DNA of 64,000 nt from an uncultured Butyricicoccus sp. (GCF_944381005.1 NZ_CALWJM010000009.1:1-64000); one strand, 5' to 3'. Positions 41,914 through 57,257 are shown, counted from the stretch's first letter. Program-made: numbers and translations. Notes: a model not told the origin generated them from the sequence alone.

Positions 41914-44135
41914 TTGGGCTGCACCTCATCTTCCTCGCGCCGCAAGCGCGTGCGCAGTGCTGAATAGCGCTTGTTGCGCGCATTGGTCTTGACCATATAT
42001 TCAATCGCTTCTGGGTTTCCCACCAGCACCAGCAATTTCTTTGCGCGTGTGATGGCTGTATATAAAATTGAGCGTGTGAGCAGACGGCGCGACATGCCCT
42101 TTGACACGGTCACGATAACCGCTTCAAACTCACTGCCCTGCGCCTTGTGTACGGTCATTGCATAGGCAAGTTCGAGTTCTCCCAGCATATCAAAGGTATA
42201 AGTGGCAAACTTGTCGTCAAATCGCACCACCATACACTCCTGTGCCGGCAAAATCTGCGTAATTTCGCCCACATCCCCGTTAAACATTCCGGTTCCGGTT
42301 TCCGAGCCGTCCAAACTCTCCCACACAATATCATAATTATTGCGCACCTGCATGACGCGATCACCCTCACGGAAAATGACATCCCCAAACCGTTTTTCTG
42401 GTTTGCCATCGGCCGCCGGATTGAGCGCTTCCTGCAACAAACGGTTCAGCGGAATGGTGCCCGCTCCCTGCCGTCTGGCGGGTGAAAGCACCTGAATCTG
42501 TTTGGGCGACAGTCCATAATAGCGCGGCAAACGCTCTTTACACAGCGATACTACGGTCGCCATGATATCGGCCGGACTGTCCTTTTTCATCACAAAAAAA
42601 TCCCCGTCTTTGCCTGAAGGCGTGGGCATCTGCCCCAAATTGATGGCGTGTGCATTCATAACGATTGCGCTTTGCTGTGCCTGACGGAAAATTTCGGTCA
42701 GTGCGATAACCGGTACGCGCCCCGAACCGATGAGGTCACGCAAAAAATTTCCCGGCCCGACGGGTGGAAGCTGGTCGGCATCCCCGACGAGCACCAGCCG
42801 CGCGTCGCGCGGCATAGCTTCTAACAGCGCCTGCATCAGCATAACATCGACCATAGACACCTCATCGAGCACGACCACATCACATTCCAGTGGATTGGTG
42901 GCGCAGCGCTGAAACGCCAGCCGTCCGCCGCCCACCACATAACCGGCTTCCAGCAAACGGTGAATGGTTTTGGCTTCCATGCCGCACAGTTCTGACAGGC
43001 GTTTTGCCGCGCGACCGGTAGGCGCAGCCAACAACACAGTCAGGCCGAGCGCTTCATACAGATGCAGCATCCCGCGCACGGTCGTCGTTTTACCGGTACC
43101 CGGCCCGCCTGTCAAAATGGTAACACCATATTTTGCAGCCGTGACAATGGCCTGCCGCTGCAACGGCACGTAATCAATTTCGGAATCGGCTTCCAGCTCT
43201 GCCACGAGTTGTTCGACATCAAAATCATAGGTATATTCGCGCTCGGACATTTGCCGCAGGGTTTCTGCCAGATAATCTTCGGCTTCGTGCATGGCGCGCA
43301 AGTACACAGCATCCCGATTGCAGATAAATTCCCGAACCACCTGTCCGGTACCCTCCAGCCGTATAATGCCTTCTTCCACCCGTTCGGGCTGTACGGTCAC
43401 TTCATCATCCGACAACAGGCTTGCAGTTGCTTCGACCAATTTTTCGACTGGGATGAAAGTGTGCCCGTTATCCAGATTAAACCGCATGGTGTACAAAATC
43501 GCGGCATCACACCGTTCGGTTGCCAACCGTGGAATGTCAAGATTGGCCGCCAGTTGGTCAGCCAAGTGAAATTCTATGCCATAAAATTCATCGCACAGCA
43601 TATAGGGGTTTTCACTCAGGGCATCGACTGCCGCCACGCCCAGCCGTTTATACAGCAGCGGTGTGAGCGAGACAGGCAAACCATTTTCGGTCAAAAAGTC
43701 CATGAGCAGCCGCATCTCGCTCATCTCGGTAAACTGCTTTCCGATATCACGCGCTTTGCGCGCCGTAATGCCCCGAATCTCGGTCAAACGTTCCGGCTCA
43801 TTTTGCAGTACGTCAAATGCCTCTGCGCCGAACACCTCGGCAATTCGCGCCGCCAACCGGGGGCCAATGCCGCGAATCAAACCAGAGCCTAGGTATTCTG
43901 CTACGCCCCGCGCCGACTCGGGCAGACGGCGCTCAAACGTATTTGCCTGAAACTGCTCGCCGTAGGATGGATGGGTCACCCAGTTACCGCAGCAAATCAG
44001 TTCTTCTCCCAGCCCCAGATTGGGAATGGTTCCGGTGACCGTCACTTCTTCCCCATCCCGCGCAAGCAATCGCAATACAACATAGCCATTTTCAATATTT
44101 TGAAACACGATTTGAGTCACCGTGCCCTGAATCAT
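41910..44135 (-). CDS. recD2: ATP-dependent DNA helicase RecD2
   Basis: A 741-residue superfamily 1B 5'-3' helicase not tied to RecBC. An N-terminal OB-like region and helix-hairpin-helix repeats (RGIGPRLAARIAEVFG and TEIRGITARKA), Walker A GGPGTGKTT (about residues 343-351), the DE(V)SM Walker B (VVLDEVSMVD), and the C-terminal AYAMTVHKAQGSEF motif are present. ATG 44135 has AGGAAG about seven bases upstream. It overlaps the small upstream gene by 44 bases. Confidence 0.95.
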   Translation of the reverse strand: MIQGTVTQIVFQNIENGYVVLRLLARDGEEVTVTGTIPNLGLGEELICCGNWVTHPSYGEQFQANTFERRLPESARGVAEYLGSGLIRGIGPRLAARIAEVFGAEAFDVLQNEPERLTEIRGITARKARDIGKQFTEMSEMRLLMDFLTENGLPVSLTPLLYKRLGVAAVDALSENPYMLCDEFYGIEFHLADQLAANLDIPRLATERCDAAILYTMRFNLDNGHTFIPVEKLVEATASLLSDDEVTVQPERVEEGIIRLEGTGQVVREFICNRDAVYLRAMHEAEDYLAETLRQMSEREYTYDFDVEQLVAELEADSEIDYVPLQRQAIVTAAKYGVTILTGGPGTGKTTTVRGMLHLYEALGLTVLLAAPTGRAAKRLSELCGMEAKTIHRLLEAGYVVGGGRLAFQRCATNPLECDVVVLDEVSMVDVMLMQALLEAMPRDARLVLVGDADQLPPVGPGNFLRDLIGSGRVPVIALTEIFRQAQQSAIVMNAHAINLGQMPTPSGKDGDFFVMKKDSPADIMATVVSLCKERLPRYYGLSPKQIQVLSPARRQGAGTIPLNRLLQEALNPAADGKPEKRFGDVIFREGDRVMQVRNNYDIVWESLDGSETGTGMFNGDVGEITQILPAQECMVVRFDDKFATYTFDMLGELELAYAMTVHKAQGSEFEAVIVTVSKGMSRRLLTRSILYTAITRAKKLLVLVGNPEAIEYMVKTNARNKRYSALRTRLRREEDEVQPK

Positions 44136-44481
44136 TTGTTCTTCCTGCACGTTCTTGGTTTCCTTTCCGCGCCGCTCCAGCACGAAAGTCCGGATAGGCC
44201 ATTTCATAGCGCGCGGCCAGCCGCGCTCCCTGTTCAGATGTCTGCGCCGCCGTATCGACCAGAATCATGGATAAGCCAGGCAGATAGGTGCTGCGTGCAA
44301 GGGCAATCTGCCGCAGTATCTGTTCGGCTTCTCCACTTTGACCGTCTACATAAACATACAGTTCAGCCTTACCGCAAACACTCTCTGTTCTATGAAAGAT
44401 TATATCACACAACATTTTCAAAATGCAAATCAGGCCGAACGCTGCCAGCGTGCCGACCAGACATTGTGCCGCAAAATCCAT
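44092..44481 (-). CDS. Small membrane-anchored protein of unknown function
   Basis: 129 residues. One N-terminal membrane helix (about 5-28) is followed by an about 50-residue folded-looking segment (AELYVYVDGQSGEAEQILRQIALA) and a polar basic C terminus. AGGAGG lies nine bases before the ATG. Its last 44 bases overlap the start of recD2 in another frame, so the two are tightly coupled. No family recognised; the polar tail may just be the overlap's by-product. Confidence 0.6.
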   Translation of the reverse strand: MDFAAQCLVGTLAAFGLICILKMLCDIIFHRTESVCGKAELYVYVDGQSGEAEQILRQIALARSTYLPGLSMILVDTAAQTSEQGARLAARYEMAYPDFRAGAARKGNQERAGRTNDSGHGDSNRVSKY

Positions 44482-44543
44482 ACCGCTGCACCTCCTGCTC
44501 TATCCTATGCGGTGCGCCGTGTACGGGTGTGCACATGCAAAAA

Positions 44544-44569
44544 AAGTCCCTGCCAAATGGCAGGGACTT
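44544..44569 (-). terminator. tuf terminator
   Basis: AAGTCCCTGCC, loop AAAT, GGCAGGGACTT and a T-rich minus-strand tail, 27 bases after tuf. It ends the str operon. Confidence 0.92.
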
Positions 44570-44595
44570 GATAGCTTGTCTTATATGGAAACGAA

Positions 44596-45798
44596 TTACT
44601 CGTTAACCTTTACAACAACGCCAGAACCTACGGTGCGGCCACCCTCACGGATAGCGAAACGCAGGCCTTCCTCGATAGCAATCGGGGTAATCAGCTCAAC
44701 GTCCATTTCAACGTTATCGCCAGGCATGCACATTTCGGTGCCTTCCGGCAGAGAGATAACACCGGTTACGTCGGTGGTACGGAAGTAGAACTGAGGACGG
44801 TAGTTGTTGAAGAACGGAGTATGACGGCCGCCTTCTTCCTTCTTCAGAACGTAAACCTGACCCTTGAACTTGGTATGCGGATGAATGGTGCCGGGCTTAG
44901 CCAGAACCTGGCCACGCTCGATATCAGTCTTCTGGATACCACGGAGCAGAGCACCGATGTTGTCGCCAGCCTCAGCGTAGTCGAGCAGCTTGCGGAACAT
45001 TTCGATACCGGTAACAACGGTCTTGCGAGGAGCGTCCATCAGACCAACGATTTCAACTTCCTCGGACAGCTTCAGGATACCACGCTCTACACGGCCGGTA
45101 GCAACGGTACCACGACCGGTGATGGAGAATACGTCCTCGACCGGCATCAGGAACGGCAGCTCGTCGTTACGAACCGGGTCCGGAATATAGGAGTCAACAG
45201 CGTCCATCAGCTCACGGATGCAAGCATACTCAGGAGCGTTGGGGTCCTTGGAGTCGCAGGTCAGAACGTTCAGAGCGGAGCCACGGATAACCGGGATGTC
45301 GTCGCCCGGGAACTCGTAGGTGGACAGCAGCTCGCGGATTTCCATTTCAACGAGGTCGAGCAGTTCGGGGTCGTCAACCTGGTCAACCTTGTTCATGAAT
45401 ACAACAATGTAGGGTACACCTACCTGGCGAGCGAGCAGGATGTGCTCACGGGTCTGGGGCATCGGGCCGTCTGCAGAAGAAACAACCAGGATAGCGCCGT
45501 CCATCTGTGCAGCACCGGTAATCATGTTCTTAACGTAGTCGGCATGGCCCGGGCAGTCAACGTGAGCGTAGTGACGCTTTGCGGTCTGATACTCAACGTG
45601 AGCGGTGTTGATGGTGATGCCGCGCTCCTTCTCTTCGGGAGCCTTGTCGATTGCGTCGTATGCCTGATACTCTGCATCGCCCTGAAGAGCCAGAACCTTG
45701 GTGATAGCCGCAGTCAGAGTGGTCTTACCGTGGTCAACGTGACCAATGGTACCAATGTTAAGATGCGGCTTATTACGTTCAAATTTTTCCTTAGCCAT
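44596..45798 (-). CDS. tuf: Elongation factor Tu
   Basis: 400 residues of standard EF-Tu, the GTPase delivering aminoacyl-tRNA. G motifs [23 protein letters not shown] and [10 protein letters not shown] are intact, and domains II and III are complete. GGAGG lies nine bases before the ATG. It is last in rpsL-rpsG-fusA-tuf. Confidence 0.99.
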   Translation of the reverse strand: MAKEKFERNKPHLNIGTIGHVDHGKTTLTAAITKVLALQGDAEYQAYDAIDKAPEEKERGITINTAHVEYQTAKRHYAHVDCPGHADYVKNMITGAAQMDGAILVVSSADGPMPQTREHILLARQVGVPYIVVFMNKVDQVDDPELLDLVEMEIRELLSTYEFPGDDIPVIRGSALNVLTCDSKDPNAPEYACIRELMDAVDSYIPDPVRNDELPFLMPVEDVFSITGRGTVATGRVERGILKLSEEVEIVGLMDAPRKTVVTGIEMFRKLLDYAEAGDNIGALLRGIQKTDIERGQVLAKPGTIHPHTKFKGQVYVLKKEEGGRHTPFFNNYRPQFYFRTTDVTGVISLPEGTEMCMPGDNVEMDVELITPIAIEEGLRFAIREGGRTVGSGVVVKVNE

Positions 45799-45848
45799 TT
45801 GAGAAAGCCTCCTTGTTTGTTTTTGAATCGCCCTGTATCGGACGCTTC

Positions 45849-45882
45849 TTTAGAATAAGTCCATTGATAAGACTATTCTAAA
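45849..45882 (-). promoter_or_regulatory. Hairpin between fusA and tuf
   Basis: TTTAGAATA-A-GTC pairs with GAC-TATTCTAAA (12 bp with one bulged A, 9-base loop). It has no T-rich tail on the minus strand. It may be a processing or pausing site that sets tuf expression. Confidence 0.4.
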
Positions 45883-45906
45883 ATACTTTCGCAAAAAAAT
45901 CAACTA

Positions 45907-47991
45907 TTAGTTGTCGCTTTTATTGCGCGTGTCGATAATTTTATCCTGTACGGACTTGGGAACCTCAGTGTAGTGGCTGGGCTGCATGGTGTACTGGCCA
46001 CGACCCTGCGTGCTCGAACGCAGCGCAGTTGCGTAACCGAACATTTCGGACAGCGGAACAGCAGCCGAAATCGCCTCGACACCGCCACGCGGCTCCATGC
46101 CCTGAATCTGACCACGGCGTGCATTCAGGCCGCCGATAACGTCGCCCATATAGTCTTCCGGAACCATAACGTCAACCTGCATGATAGGCTCCATCAGAAC
46201 CGGGTCAGCCTTGCGCATTGCTTCCTTGAACGCCATCGAACCGGCAATCTTAAATGCCATTTCGGAGGAGTCAACTTCGTGGAACGAGCCATCGTACAGC
46301 GTAACCTTGACGTCAACAACCGGATAGCCAGCCAAAACGCCTGCCTGCATAGCACCCTGAATACCCTGGTTAACCGGCTCGATGTATTCCTTCGGAATCG
46401 CACCGCCGACAACCTTGTTGATGAACTCATAGCCCTTACCGGACTCGTTCGGCTCAACGATAATCTTAACGTGACCATACTGGCCCTTACCACCGGACTG
46501 ACGCGCATACTTCATGTCAACATCAGCCGAACGGCGGATGGTTTCCTTATAAGCAACCTGCGGCTCGCCAACGTTTGCTTCTACCTTGAACTCGCGAAGC
46601 AGACGGTCAACGATGATTTCCAGGTGCAGCTCGCCCATGCCGGCGATGATGGTCTGACCGGTTTCCTCATCGGTGTAGGTGCGGAAAGTCGGGTCTTCTT
46701 CTGCCAGCTTAGCCAGCGCAATACCCATCTTTTCCTGACCAGCCTTGGTCTTAGGCTCGATTGCAACGCGAATAACCGGCTCCGGGAAGTTCATGGACTC
46801 CAGAATAATCGGATGCTTCTCGTCGCACAGTGTATCACCGGTGGTGGTGTTCTTAAAGCCAACAGCAGCCGCGATGTCGCCCGAATAAACCATGTCGATA
46901 TCCTTACGCGCATTTGCGTGCATTTGCAGGATACGACCCAGACGCTCGCGCTGTCCCTTGGTTGCGTTGAGCACCGAAGAACCGGCACCAATCGTACCAG
47001 AGTAAACGCGGAAGAAGGTCAGACGGCCAACATACGGGTCGGTCATAATCTTAAATGCCAGAGCGGAGAACGGCTCATCGTCAGACGACGGGCGCTCATC
47101 CTCTTCCTCGGTGTCCGGGTTTACACCCTTAATCGGAGGAATGTCGGTCGGCGCGGGCATATAGTCAACAACTGCGTCGAGCAGCATCTGTACACCCTTG
47201 TTGCGGTAAGCGGTGCCACACAGAACCGGGATAATCTGCACGTTGCAGACGCCCTTGCGCAGCGCAGCCTTGATTTCAGGAATGGTAATCTCTTCGCCTT
47301 CGAGGTACTTCATCATCAGGTCCTCGTCCAGCTCAGCGACTGCCTCAATCAGTGCATCGTGATATTCCTGTGCCTGGTCCATCAGGTCAGCCGGAATATC
47401 TTCGTCGCGCACGTCCTTGCCCAAATCATCGTAGTAAACCTCAGCACGCATGTTGATGAGGTCAATGATACCCTTAAAGGTGTCCTCAGCGCCGATGGGG
47501 AGCTGAATCGGAACCGCGTTACACTTCAGACGGTCCTTCATCATGCTGATAACATTGAAGAAGTCAGCGCCCATGATGTCCATCTTGTTGACGAACGCCA
47601 TACGCGGTACCTGATACTCGTCAGCCTGATGCCAAACGGTCTCAGACTGCGGCTCAACGCCGCCCTTTGCACAGAATACGGTAACAGAACCGTCCAGTAC
47701 GCGCAGCGAACGCTGTACTTCTACGGTAAAGTCAACGTGACCCGGGGTATCAATGATGTTGATACGATGGTCTTTCCAGTGACAGGTGGTTGCAGCAGAG
47801 GTAATGGTAATACCACGCTCCTGCTCCTGCTCCATCCAGTCCATGGTCGCGGTACCGTCATGGGTATCGCCGATTTTATAGTTTACGCCGGTGTAATAAA
47901 GAATACGCTCGGTCGTAGTGGTTTTACCGGCATCAATGTGCGCCATGATACCGATATTTCTGGTTTTCTCCAGCGAATACTCTCTAGGCAT
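45907..47991 (-). CDS. fusA: Elongation factor G
   Basis: A 694-residue translocation GTPase. Motifs [46 protein letters not shown] and NKMD are present, and domains III-V are complete. AAAGGAG lies upstream of the ATG. It sits between rpsG and tuf in the canonical order. Confidence 0.99.
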   Translation of the reverse strand: MPREYSLEKTRNIGIMAHIDAGKTTTTERILYYTGVNYKIGDTHDGTATMDWMEQEQERGITITSAATTCHWKDHRINIIDTPGHVDFTVEVQRSLRVLDGSVTVFCAKGGVEPQSETVWHQADEYQVPRMAFVNKMDIMGADFFNVISMMKDRLKCNAVPIQLPIGAEDTFKGIIDLINMRAEVYYDDLGKDVRDEDIPADLMDQAQEYHDALIEAVAELDEDLMMKYLEGEEITIPEIKAALRKGVCNVQIIPVLCGTAYRNKGVQMLLDAVVDYMPAPTDIPPIKGVNPDTEEEDERPSSDDEPFSALAFKIMTDPYVGRLTFFRVYSGTIGAGSSVLNATKGQRERLGRILQMHANARKDIDMVYSGDIAAAVGFKNTTTGDTLCDEKHPIILESMNFPEPVIRVAIEPKTKAGQEKMGIALAKLAEEDPTFRTYTDEETGQTIIAGMGELHLEIIVDRLLREFKVEANVGEPQVAYKETIRRSADVDMKYARQSGGKGQYGHVKIIVEPNESGKGYEFINKVVGGAIPKEYIEPVNQGIQGAMQAGVLAGYPVVDVKVTLYDGSFHEVDSSEMAFKIAGSMAFKEAMRKADPVLMEPIMQVDVMVPEDYMGDVIGGLNARRGQIQGMEPRGGVEAISAAVPLSEMFGYATALRSSTQGRGQYTMQPSHYTEVPKSVQDKIIDTRNKSDN

Positions 47992-48021
47992 GTTTGCTCT
48001 CCTTTCAAATACTGCCGTAAA

Positions 48022-48492
48022 TTAATAACGGTAGTGAGCGAATGCCTTGTTCGCTTCTGCCATCTTGTGCGTATCTTCACGCTTCTTGACAGAACCGCCC
48101 AGATTGTTGCAAGCGTCCATAATCTCGCCTGCCAGACGTGCGCGCATGGTCTTTTCGCTGCGAGCACGAGAATACTTGGTCAGCCAGCGCAGACCAAGGG
48201 TCTGACGGCGTTCCGGACGAACTTCCATCGGAACCTGGTAGGTAGCACCGCCGACACGGCGTGCCTTAACCTCCAGAGACGGCATGATATTTTCCATCGC
48301 CTCGGTAAAAACCTCCAGCGGCTCACGACCAGTCTTGTCGCGAACGATGTCAAAAGCACCATAAACGACCTTCTGCGCAACACCCTTCTTGCCGTCGAGC
48401 ATAATCGAGTTGACCAGCTTGGTGACCAGCTTGGAATTATACATCGGGTCGGGCAGAACGTCTCTCTTGGGAACATTTCCTCTTCTTGGCAC
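48022..48492 (-). CDS. rpsG: 30S ribosomal protein S7
   Basis: 156 residues, the standard S7 length, starting [16 protein letters not shown] from a GTG that has AGGAGG eight bases upstream. An ATG 18 bases earlier lies on the ribosome binding site. It nucleates the 16S head. A 281-base spacer separates it from rpsL. Confidence 0.97.
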   Translation of the reverse strand: MPRRGNVPKRDVLPDPMYNSKLVTKLVNSIMLDGKKGVAQKVVYGAFDIVRDKTGREPLEVFTEAMENIMPSLEVKARRVGGATYQVPMEVRPERRQTLGLRWLTKYSRARSEKTMRARLAGEIMDACNNLGGSVKKREDTHKMAEANKAFAHYRY

Positions 48493-48773
48493 TTTACTTC
48501 CCTCCTTCATATAGAAATGATTTCATTGGTACTTCAGCGCACCCTTTGTGCGCTGTTTTGCGCCTGTCCGGGTTTTCACTCGGAAAAACAGGACAAAGCG
48601 GTGGGCCAACCGCGGCAAATGCGCGGCTGAACGGTTGCTTTGTGAAGCTGTGAAAAGCTCTCAAAGACTTTGATGCAGACAGACAAATCCGGCAGATTTT
48701 CGTAAGACCGAGGACGAGGGCGCGGACATATGCCGCGCAGTCATCTATCAGGCTACGGAAATGAAAATGCGGA
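48493..48773 (-). other. Long structured spacer between rpsL and rpsG
   Basis: A 281-base gap, unusually long for the str operon. It contains hairpins CAGCGCA / TGCGCTG (48535-48555) and GCGCGG / CCGCGC (48720-48738). No supported gene, and no T-tailed terminator was seen. It could hold an S7-binding regulatory structure. Confidence 0.5.
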
Positions 48774-49193
48774 TTACTTGCCAGCCTTCGGGCGCTTTGC
48801 GCCGTACTTGGAGCGAGCCTGCTTGCGGTTTGCAACGCCCTGGGTATCCAGAGTGCCGCGGATGATGTGGTAACGTACGCCAGGCAGGTCCTTTACACGA
48901 CCGCCGCGAACCATTACAACCGAGTGCTCCTGCAGGTTGTGGCCGATGCCGGGGATGTAGGCAGATACCTCCATACCATTGGTCAGCTTAACACGAGCAA
49001 TCTTACGCAGTGCAGAGTTCGGCTTCTTGGGGGTCATGGTCTTAACAGTGGTGCAAACACCGCGCTTCTGCGGAGCAGACTGCTCGGTGGTCTTCTTCTT
49101 CAGAGAGTTCAGACCAACCTGGAGAGCAGGAGCGGTAGACTTTGCAACAACGGTCTCACGGCCCTTACGAACGAGCTGGTTAAAAGTAGGCAT
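48774..49193 (-). CDS. rpsL: 30S ribosomal protein S12
   Basis: 139 residues. [20 protein letters not shown] and [13 protein letters not shown] are conserved; the lysines of TPKKPNS and GRVKDLPG that are commonly changed in streptomycin resistance are wild type. The start at 49193 ([13 protein letters not shown]) has AAGGAGG eight bases upstream; an ATG seven codons earlier covers the ribosome binding site. Confidence 0.98.
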   Translation of the reverse strand: MPTFNQLVRKGRETVVAKSTAPALQVGLNSLKKKTTEQSAPQKRGVCTTVKTMTPKKPNSALRKIARVKLTNGMEVSAYIPGIGHNLQEHSVVMVRGGRVKDLPGVRYHIIRGTLDTQGVANRKQARSKYGAKRPKAGK

Positions 49194-49243
49194 TCTATTT
49201 CCTCCTTCTTTCAAAAATATTCTATATTAAACAGCTTTGCTGT

Positions 49244-49495
49244 TTAATTAGCAGATTTGAGCAGGGTGACAACCGCAGCGCCGACATCAATGCCAGCAGC
49301 ATCGCCGAGTTCGACCATAGTGGGAACTTCGGACAACGGCACACCCATCTCGCAGCACAAATCGCGGATTGGTCGAATCACGCGCTGTTCGGCGTCATCA
49401 GCCACAAAAACGGTCTGCGCGTTTCCATCGCGGATTGCCTTTTTTGACTGTTTTACGCCGACGACTTTGGCCGCCTGCGATAATTCAGAAAGCAT
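49244..49495 (-). CDS. L7Ae/L30e-like kink-turn RNA-binding protein (YbxF-type)
   Basis: An 83-residue protein with the L7Ae fold hallmarks (KKAIRDGNAQTVFVADDAEQRVIRPIRDLC). It probably binds kink-turn RNA, as shown for YbxF and YlxQ. AGGAGG lies seven bases before the ATG. It sits in front of rpsL in the str operon, its usual place in Bacillus, and is the first gene after the str promoter. Confidence 0.92.
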   Translation of the reverse strand: MLSELSQAAKVVGVKQSKKAIRDGNAQTVFVADDAEQRVIRPIRDLCCEMGVPLSEVPTMVELGDAAGIDVGAAVVTLLKSAN

Positions 49496-49525
49496 AATCT
49501 AACCTCCTATACCGCATACTCCTAC

Positions 49526-49554
49526 AGTATAGCGCCCTTTTCGCCCAAGGTCAA
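49526..49554 (-). promoter_or_regulatory. str operon promoter
   Basis: On the minus strand TTGACC (49549-49554), 17 bases, TATACT (49526-49531), 30 bases before the L7Ae-like gene. It lets the str operon be transcribed independently of rpoBC. Confidence 0.8.
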
Positions 49555-49697
49555 GCTTTTTTTCTCGATTCCCTCTTTTTCACAAGAAAATGCCTGTAAA
49601 CGGCGTTTGACCTGTCTATTTTTCCCTTTTCACTCTGATAAATACATAAATTTCAGGAAATTTTCTCATTCCCATTCCCTTTGCGCCGCCATCACAC

Positions 49698-49731
49698 CAA
49701 AGCCCCAAGACCAACCGGCCTTGGGGCTTTG
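49698..49731 (-). terminator. Hairpin after rpoC
   Basis: CAAAGCCCCAAG and CTTGGGGCTTTG pair (12 bp, 10-base loop) about 20 bases after the rpoC stop. The minus-strand tail is not T-rich, so termination is probably partial. Confidence 0.5.
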
Positions 49732-49751
49732 AAAAAATGAATTTTCTTTGT

Positions 49752-53279
<3,528 letters not shown>

Positions 53280-53307
53280 AATTTAGAAAGCTCCTCCTGT
53301 ATCCGCG

Positions 53308-56300
53308 TTATTCGTCAAAGTCGCCGTCGCCGTAATTGTCTTCGTCGATTGCAAAGTCGTCCTGCTCATCTTCTTCGCCCACGCCGGCTTCCTCAGCCGC
53401 ACTATCAAAGGCAGCCAAATCGGTATCGCCGTCCTCAGCATCGTTGATGGCAAAGCCAGCCGCTGCAAATTCTGCATCCGAACCGCTCGCTGGCACTTCT
53501 GTCATCGGGCGATTGAAGTCAACCTCATCGTCCTCATCCTCGGACAGTTCGATAACATCCATGTTTTCATCCAGTACCTTGATGTCCAGACACAGCGACT
53601 GCAATTCCTTAACCAGAACCTTGAACGATTCCGGTACACCGGGCTGCGGTACATTGTGACCCTTTACAATGGCCTCATAGGTCTTGACACGGCCGGTGAT
53701 ATCATCCGACTTGACGGTCAAAATTTCCTGCAAGGTGTAAGCGGCGCCGTATGCTTCGAGCGCCCAAACTTCCATCTCACCGAAGCGCTGACCGCCGAAC
53801 TGTGCTTTACCACCCAAGGGCTGCTGAGTAACCAGCGAGTACGGGCCGGTCGAACGGGCGTGGATTTTGTCGTCAACCAGATGGTGCAGTTTGAGGTAAT
53901 ACATATAACCGACGGTAACGCGGTTGTCGAACCGCTCACCGGTACGGCCATCATACAGCCAGCTCTTGCCATCGGCATCATAGCCAGCCTTGACGAGCAT
54001 ATCCTGAATATCTTCGAGCGATGCGCTGTCAAATACCGGTGTCTCAACCTTCCAGCCCAGTTTCTTGGCTGCAAAGCCCAGATGCACTTCGAGCACCTGA
54101 CCGATGTTCATACGAGACGGTACGCCCAAGGGGTTCAGTACGATGTCAAGCGGGGTGCCATCCTCCAAGAACGGCATGTCTTCCTGCGGCAGAATACGCG
54201 AGATAACACCCTTGTTACCGTGGCGGCCTGCCATCTTATCGCCGACCGAAATCTTACGCTTTTGCGCAATGTAGCAGCGAACGACCATGTTAACGCCCGG
54301 TGCCAGTTCGTCACCGTTTTCACGGGTAAATACCTTGACATCGACGACAATACCCGATTCACCGTGCGGCGCACGCAGCGAGGTATCACGCACTTCGCGT
54401 GCCTTTTCACCAAAGATAGCACGCAGCAAGCGTTCTTCGGCAGTCAGTTCGGTTTCACCCTTGGGGGTAACCTTACCGACCAGAATATCACCGGCGTGTA
54501 CTTCGGCACCGACGCGAATAATACCGCGCTCGTCGAGGTCGCGCAGCGCATCCTCGCCGACGTTGGGCACGTCGCGGGTGATTTCTTCCGGCCCCAGCTT
54601 GGTATCACGCGCTTCAGATTCGTATTCTTCAATATGAATCGAGGTGTATACATCATCGCGTACCAGACGCTCGTTCAGCAAAACGGCGTCCTCGTAGTTG
54701 TAACCTTCCCAAGTCATAAAGCCGATGAGTGCGTTTTTACCCAGTGCAATTTCGCCCTTATCGGTGGACGGGCCATCGGCCAGTACGTCACCCTTTTTCA
54801 CGCGCTCGCCCAAATCGACAATCGGGCGCATGTTGATGCAGGTGGACTGGTTGGAGCGCAGGAACTTGGTCAGATGATAGGACTTTTCTTCGCCGTTGTC
54901 ATAGCGCACAGACACTTCACGCGCGGTCGAGCGTGTGACAACGCCATCGCCCTCAGCCAGCGGGATAATACCCGAATCGACTGCGGCCTTGTATTCCATA
55001 CCGGTTGCAACAACCGGTGCTTCGGTCTTGAGCAGCGGCACTGCCTGACGCTGCATGTTCGCACCCATCAGTGCACGGTTTGCGTCATCGTGCTCCAGGA
55101 ACGGAATGAACGCGGTTGCAACCGAAACCATCATGCGGGGCGATACGTCCATGAGGTCAACTTCCTTGCGGTCAACTTCAATGATTTCGTCGCGCATACG
55201 GCAGGTAATACGTTCATTCTTGAGGCAGCCGTTTTCGTCCAGCGGCTCATATGCCTGACAAACAATAAATTCATCCTCGACATCGGCGGTCATGTAGCGA
55301 ACCTCATCGGTCACGCGGCCGGTTGCCTTGTCAATGATGCGGTACGGCGCTTCAATAAAGCCAAAGTCATTGATGCGCGCATAGGTTGCCAGATAGGAAA
55401 TCAGACCGATGTTCGGGCCTTCAGGCGTCTCAATCGGGCACATACGACCATAGTGGCTGTAATGCACGTCGCGCACTTCCATCGAAGCGCGGTCACGCGA
55501 CAGACCACCGGGGCCGAGCGCGGACAGACGGCGCTTGTGGGTCAATTCCGCCAACGGGTTGTTCTGGTCCATGAACTGGGACAGCGGCGAGGAACCAAAG
55601 AATTCCTTGATGGCAGCAGTCACCGGACGAATGTTAATCAGCGATTGCGGGGTAACGGTATCCAAATCCTGAATGGTCATGCGCTCACGGATAACACGTT
55701 CCATGCGAGAGAAGCCAATGCGTACCTGATTCTGAAGCAGCTCGCCTACGCAGCGCAGACGACGGTTGCCCAAATGGTCAATATCATCGGTCACGCCCAC
55801 ACCGTTACCGATGTTGAGCAGATAGCAGATGGTTGCCAGGATGTCATCGACAATAATAGTCTTGGGAATCAAGTCATGAATACGAGCGGTAACGGTCTTT
55901 TTCAGTTCGTCGCCGGTCACACCCGAATCAATGATTTCCTTGAGTACAACAAAGCGGACTTTTTCCTTGATGCCCAGTTCCTGCGCACCCATGCCGCCCA
56001 AGAAGTCCTTGAAGTCATCCACGTCAACCATGCCGTTGCCGAACACCTTAACCGGGCGACCATCGTTGGATTCCAGTACAACCTTGTTAACGCCACGCGC
56101 CGCAATCTGGCGCGCCTGCTCGCGATTCAGGATACTGCCTTCTTCGGCCAGAATTTCACCGGTCATCGGGTCAACTGCCGGGGTCAGCAGCTTGCGGCCC
56201 ACCAGACGGCGTGCAATATTCAGCTTTTTATTGTACTTATAACGACCAACTGCCGAAATATCATAACGGCGGGTATCAAAGAACATGGCATCCATCAGGC

Positions 56301-57054
56301 TGGTTGCCGACTCAACAGAAGGCGGCTCGCCCGGACGCATTTTCTTATAGATTTCGATAAGTGCTTCCTCAGCGGTCTTGGACGGGTCGCGCTCCAAGGT
56401 CGCCAGAATGCGCTCATCCTCGCCGAACATATCCAAAATCTCGGCATCGGTCTTGACACCCAGCGCACGGATAAGCGAGGTAATCGGGATTTTGCGGTTT
56501 TTATCAATACGAACGTAGAATACATCGTTCATATCGGTTTCATATTCCAACCACGCGCCACGATACGGAATGACGGTTGCGGACAGGATAGCCTTGTCGG
56601 TCTTGTCCAGCTCACGGCCATAGTACACGCCGGGAGAACGGACAATCTGGGAGACAATCGCGCGTTCCGCACCGTTGAAGATGAACGTACCCGACTGGGT
56701 CATGCGCGGGAACTCGCCCATGAAGATTTCCTGTTCTTTGATTTCGCCGGTTTCCTTGTTGCGCAGGCGCACGCGCACCTTGAGCGGGCACGCATACGTT
56801 GCATCTCTGGCTTTGCATTCCTCAATGCTGTACTTCGGCTCGTCAAGCGAGTAATCGAGGAAGGTCAGTTCCAGATTGCCCGTGTAATCGGTAATTGCGG
56901 AAACGTCCTCAAAGACCTCGCGCAGTCCGGTGGCGAGGAACCACTCATAGGACTTCTTCTGGATTTCGATTAGATTGGGCATTTCGAGGATTTCCTCGAT
57001 GCGTGCGAAGCTCTTTCTTGTGGTCTTGCCGTGCTGTACGTCTTTCACCATCAT
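53308..57054 (-). CDS. rpoB: RNA polymerase beta subunit
   Basis: 1248 residues from the preferred start [16 protein letters not shown], which matches the usual clostridial N terminus. GTG and ATG codons further upstream (to 57138) lack a ribosome binding site and family similarity. GGAG lies about 13 bases before 57054. The rifampicin region ([26 protein letters not shown]) is wild type. The C-terminal tail is acidic ([21 protein letters not shown]). No rplJ-rplL genes lie upstream; rpoB has its own promoter. Confidence 0.98.
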   Translation of the reverse strand: MMVKDVQHGKTTRKSFARIEEILEMPNLIEIQKKSYEWFLATGLREVFEDVSAITDYTGNLELTFLDYSLDEPKYSIEECKARDATYACPLKVRVRLRNKETGEIKEQEIFMGEFPRMTQSGTFIFNGAERAIVSQIVRSPGVYYGRELDKTDKAILSATVIPYRGAWLEYETDMNDVFYVRIDKNRKIPITSLIRALGVKTDAEILDMFGEDERILATLERDPSKTAEEALIEIYKKMRPGEPPSVESATSLMDAMFFDTRRYDISAVGRYKYNKKLNIARRLVGRKLLTPAVDPMTGEILAEEGSILNREQARQIAARGVNKVVLESNDGRPVKVFGNGMVDVDDFKDFLGGMGAQELGIKEKVRFVVLKEIIDSGVTGDELKKTVTARIHDLIPKTIIVDDILATICYLLNIGNGVGVTDDIDHLGNRRLRCVGELLQNQVRIGFSRMERVIRERMTIQDLDTVTPQSLINIRPVTAAIKEFFGSSPLSQFMDQNNPLAELTHKRRLSALGPGGLSRDRASMEVRDVHYSHYGRMCPIETPEGPNIGLISYLATYARINDFGFIEAPYRIIDKATGRVTDEVRYMTADVEDEFIVCQAYEPLDENGCLKNERITCRMRDEIIEVDRKEVDLMDVSPRMMVSVATAFIPFLEHDDANRALMGANMQRQAVPLLKTEAPVVATGMEYKAAVDSGIIPLAEGDGVVTRSTAREVSVRYDNGEEKSYHLTKFLRSNQSTCINMRPIVDLGERVKKGDVLADGPSTDKGEIALGKNALIGFMTWEGYNYEDAVLLNERLVRDDVYTSIHIEEYESEARDTKLGPEEITRDVPNVGEDALRDLDERGIIRVGAEVHAGDILVGKVTPKGETELTAEERLLRAIFGEKAREVRDTSLRAPHGESGIVVDVKVFTRENGDELAPGVNMVVRCYIAQKRKISVGDKMAGRHGNKGVISRILPQEDMPFLEDGTPLDIVLNPLGVPSRMNIGQVLEVHLGFAAKKLGWKVETPVFDSASLEDIQDMLVKAGYDADGKSWLYDGRTGERFDNRVTVGYMYYLKLHHLVDDKIHARSTGPYSLVTQQPLGGKAQFGGQRFGEMEVWALEAYGAAYTLQEILTVKSDDITGRVKTYEAIVKGHNVPQPGVPESFKVLVKELQSLCLDIKVLDENMDVIELSEDEDDEVDFNRPMTEVPASGSDAEFAAAGFAINDAEDGDTDLAAFDSAAEEAGVGEEDEQDDFAIDEDNYGDGDFDE

Positions 57055-57206
57055 GTTGAACCCATCACTCCGTTTCTGAATTTCCGTGGATTTCATACGC
57101 CCGGAGGCGTGGTTAATTTTTTCACCTATATCTTGCACTTATCAAAAAAGCGTGGTATCATTAAAACAGTTATCGAGAAAAACGCGCTCATTTCGATAAG
57201 CGATTT

Positions 57207-57236
57207 ATTATACCATATTTTTTCATGTATAGTCAA
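57207..57236 (-). promoter_or_regulatory. rpoBC promoter
   Basis: On the minus strand TTGACT (57231-57236), 18 bases, perfect TATAAT (57207-57212) with an extended -10 TGG. It gives rpoB a leader of about 145 bases. Confidence 0.8.
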
Positions 57237-57257
57237 GTATATTTTAGACAAAAATGT

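Noticed and set aside
45973..48630. 885-residue open frame opposite fusA and rpsG
   Set aside because: It spans two highly conserved genes on the other strand; no start signal and no domain.
53656..56973. 1105-residue open frame opposite rpoB
   Set aside because: Antisense shadow of rpoB, for the same reasons.
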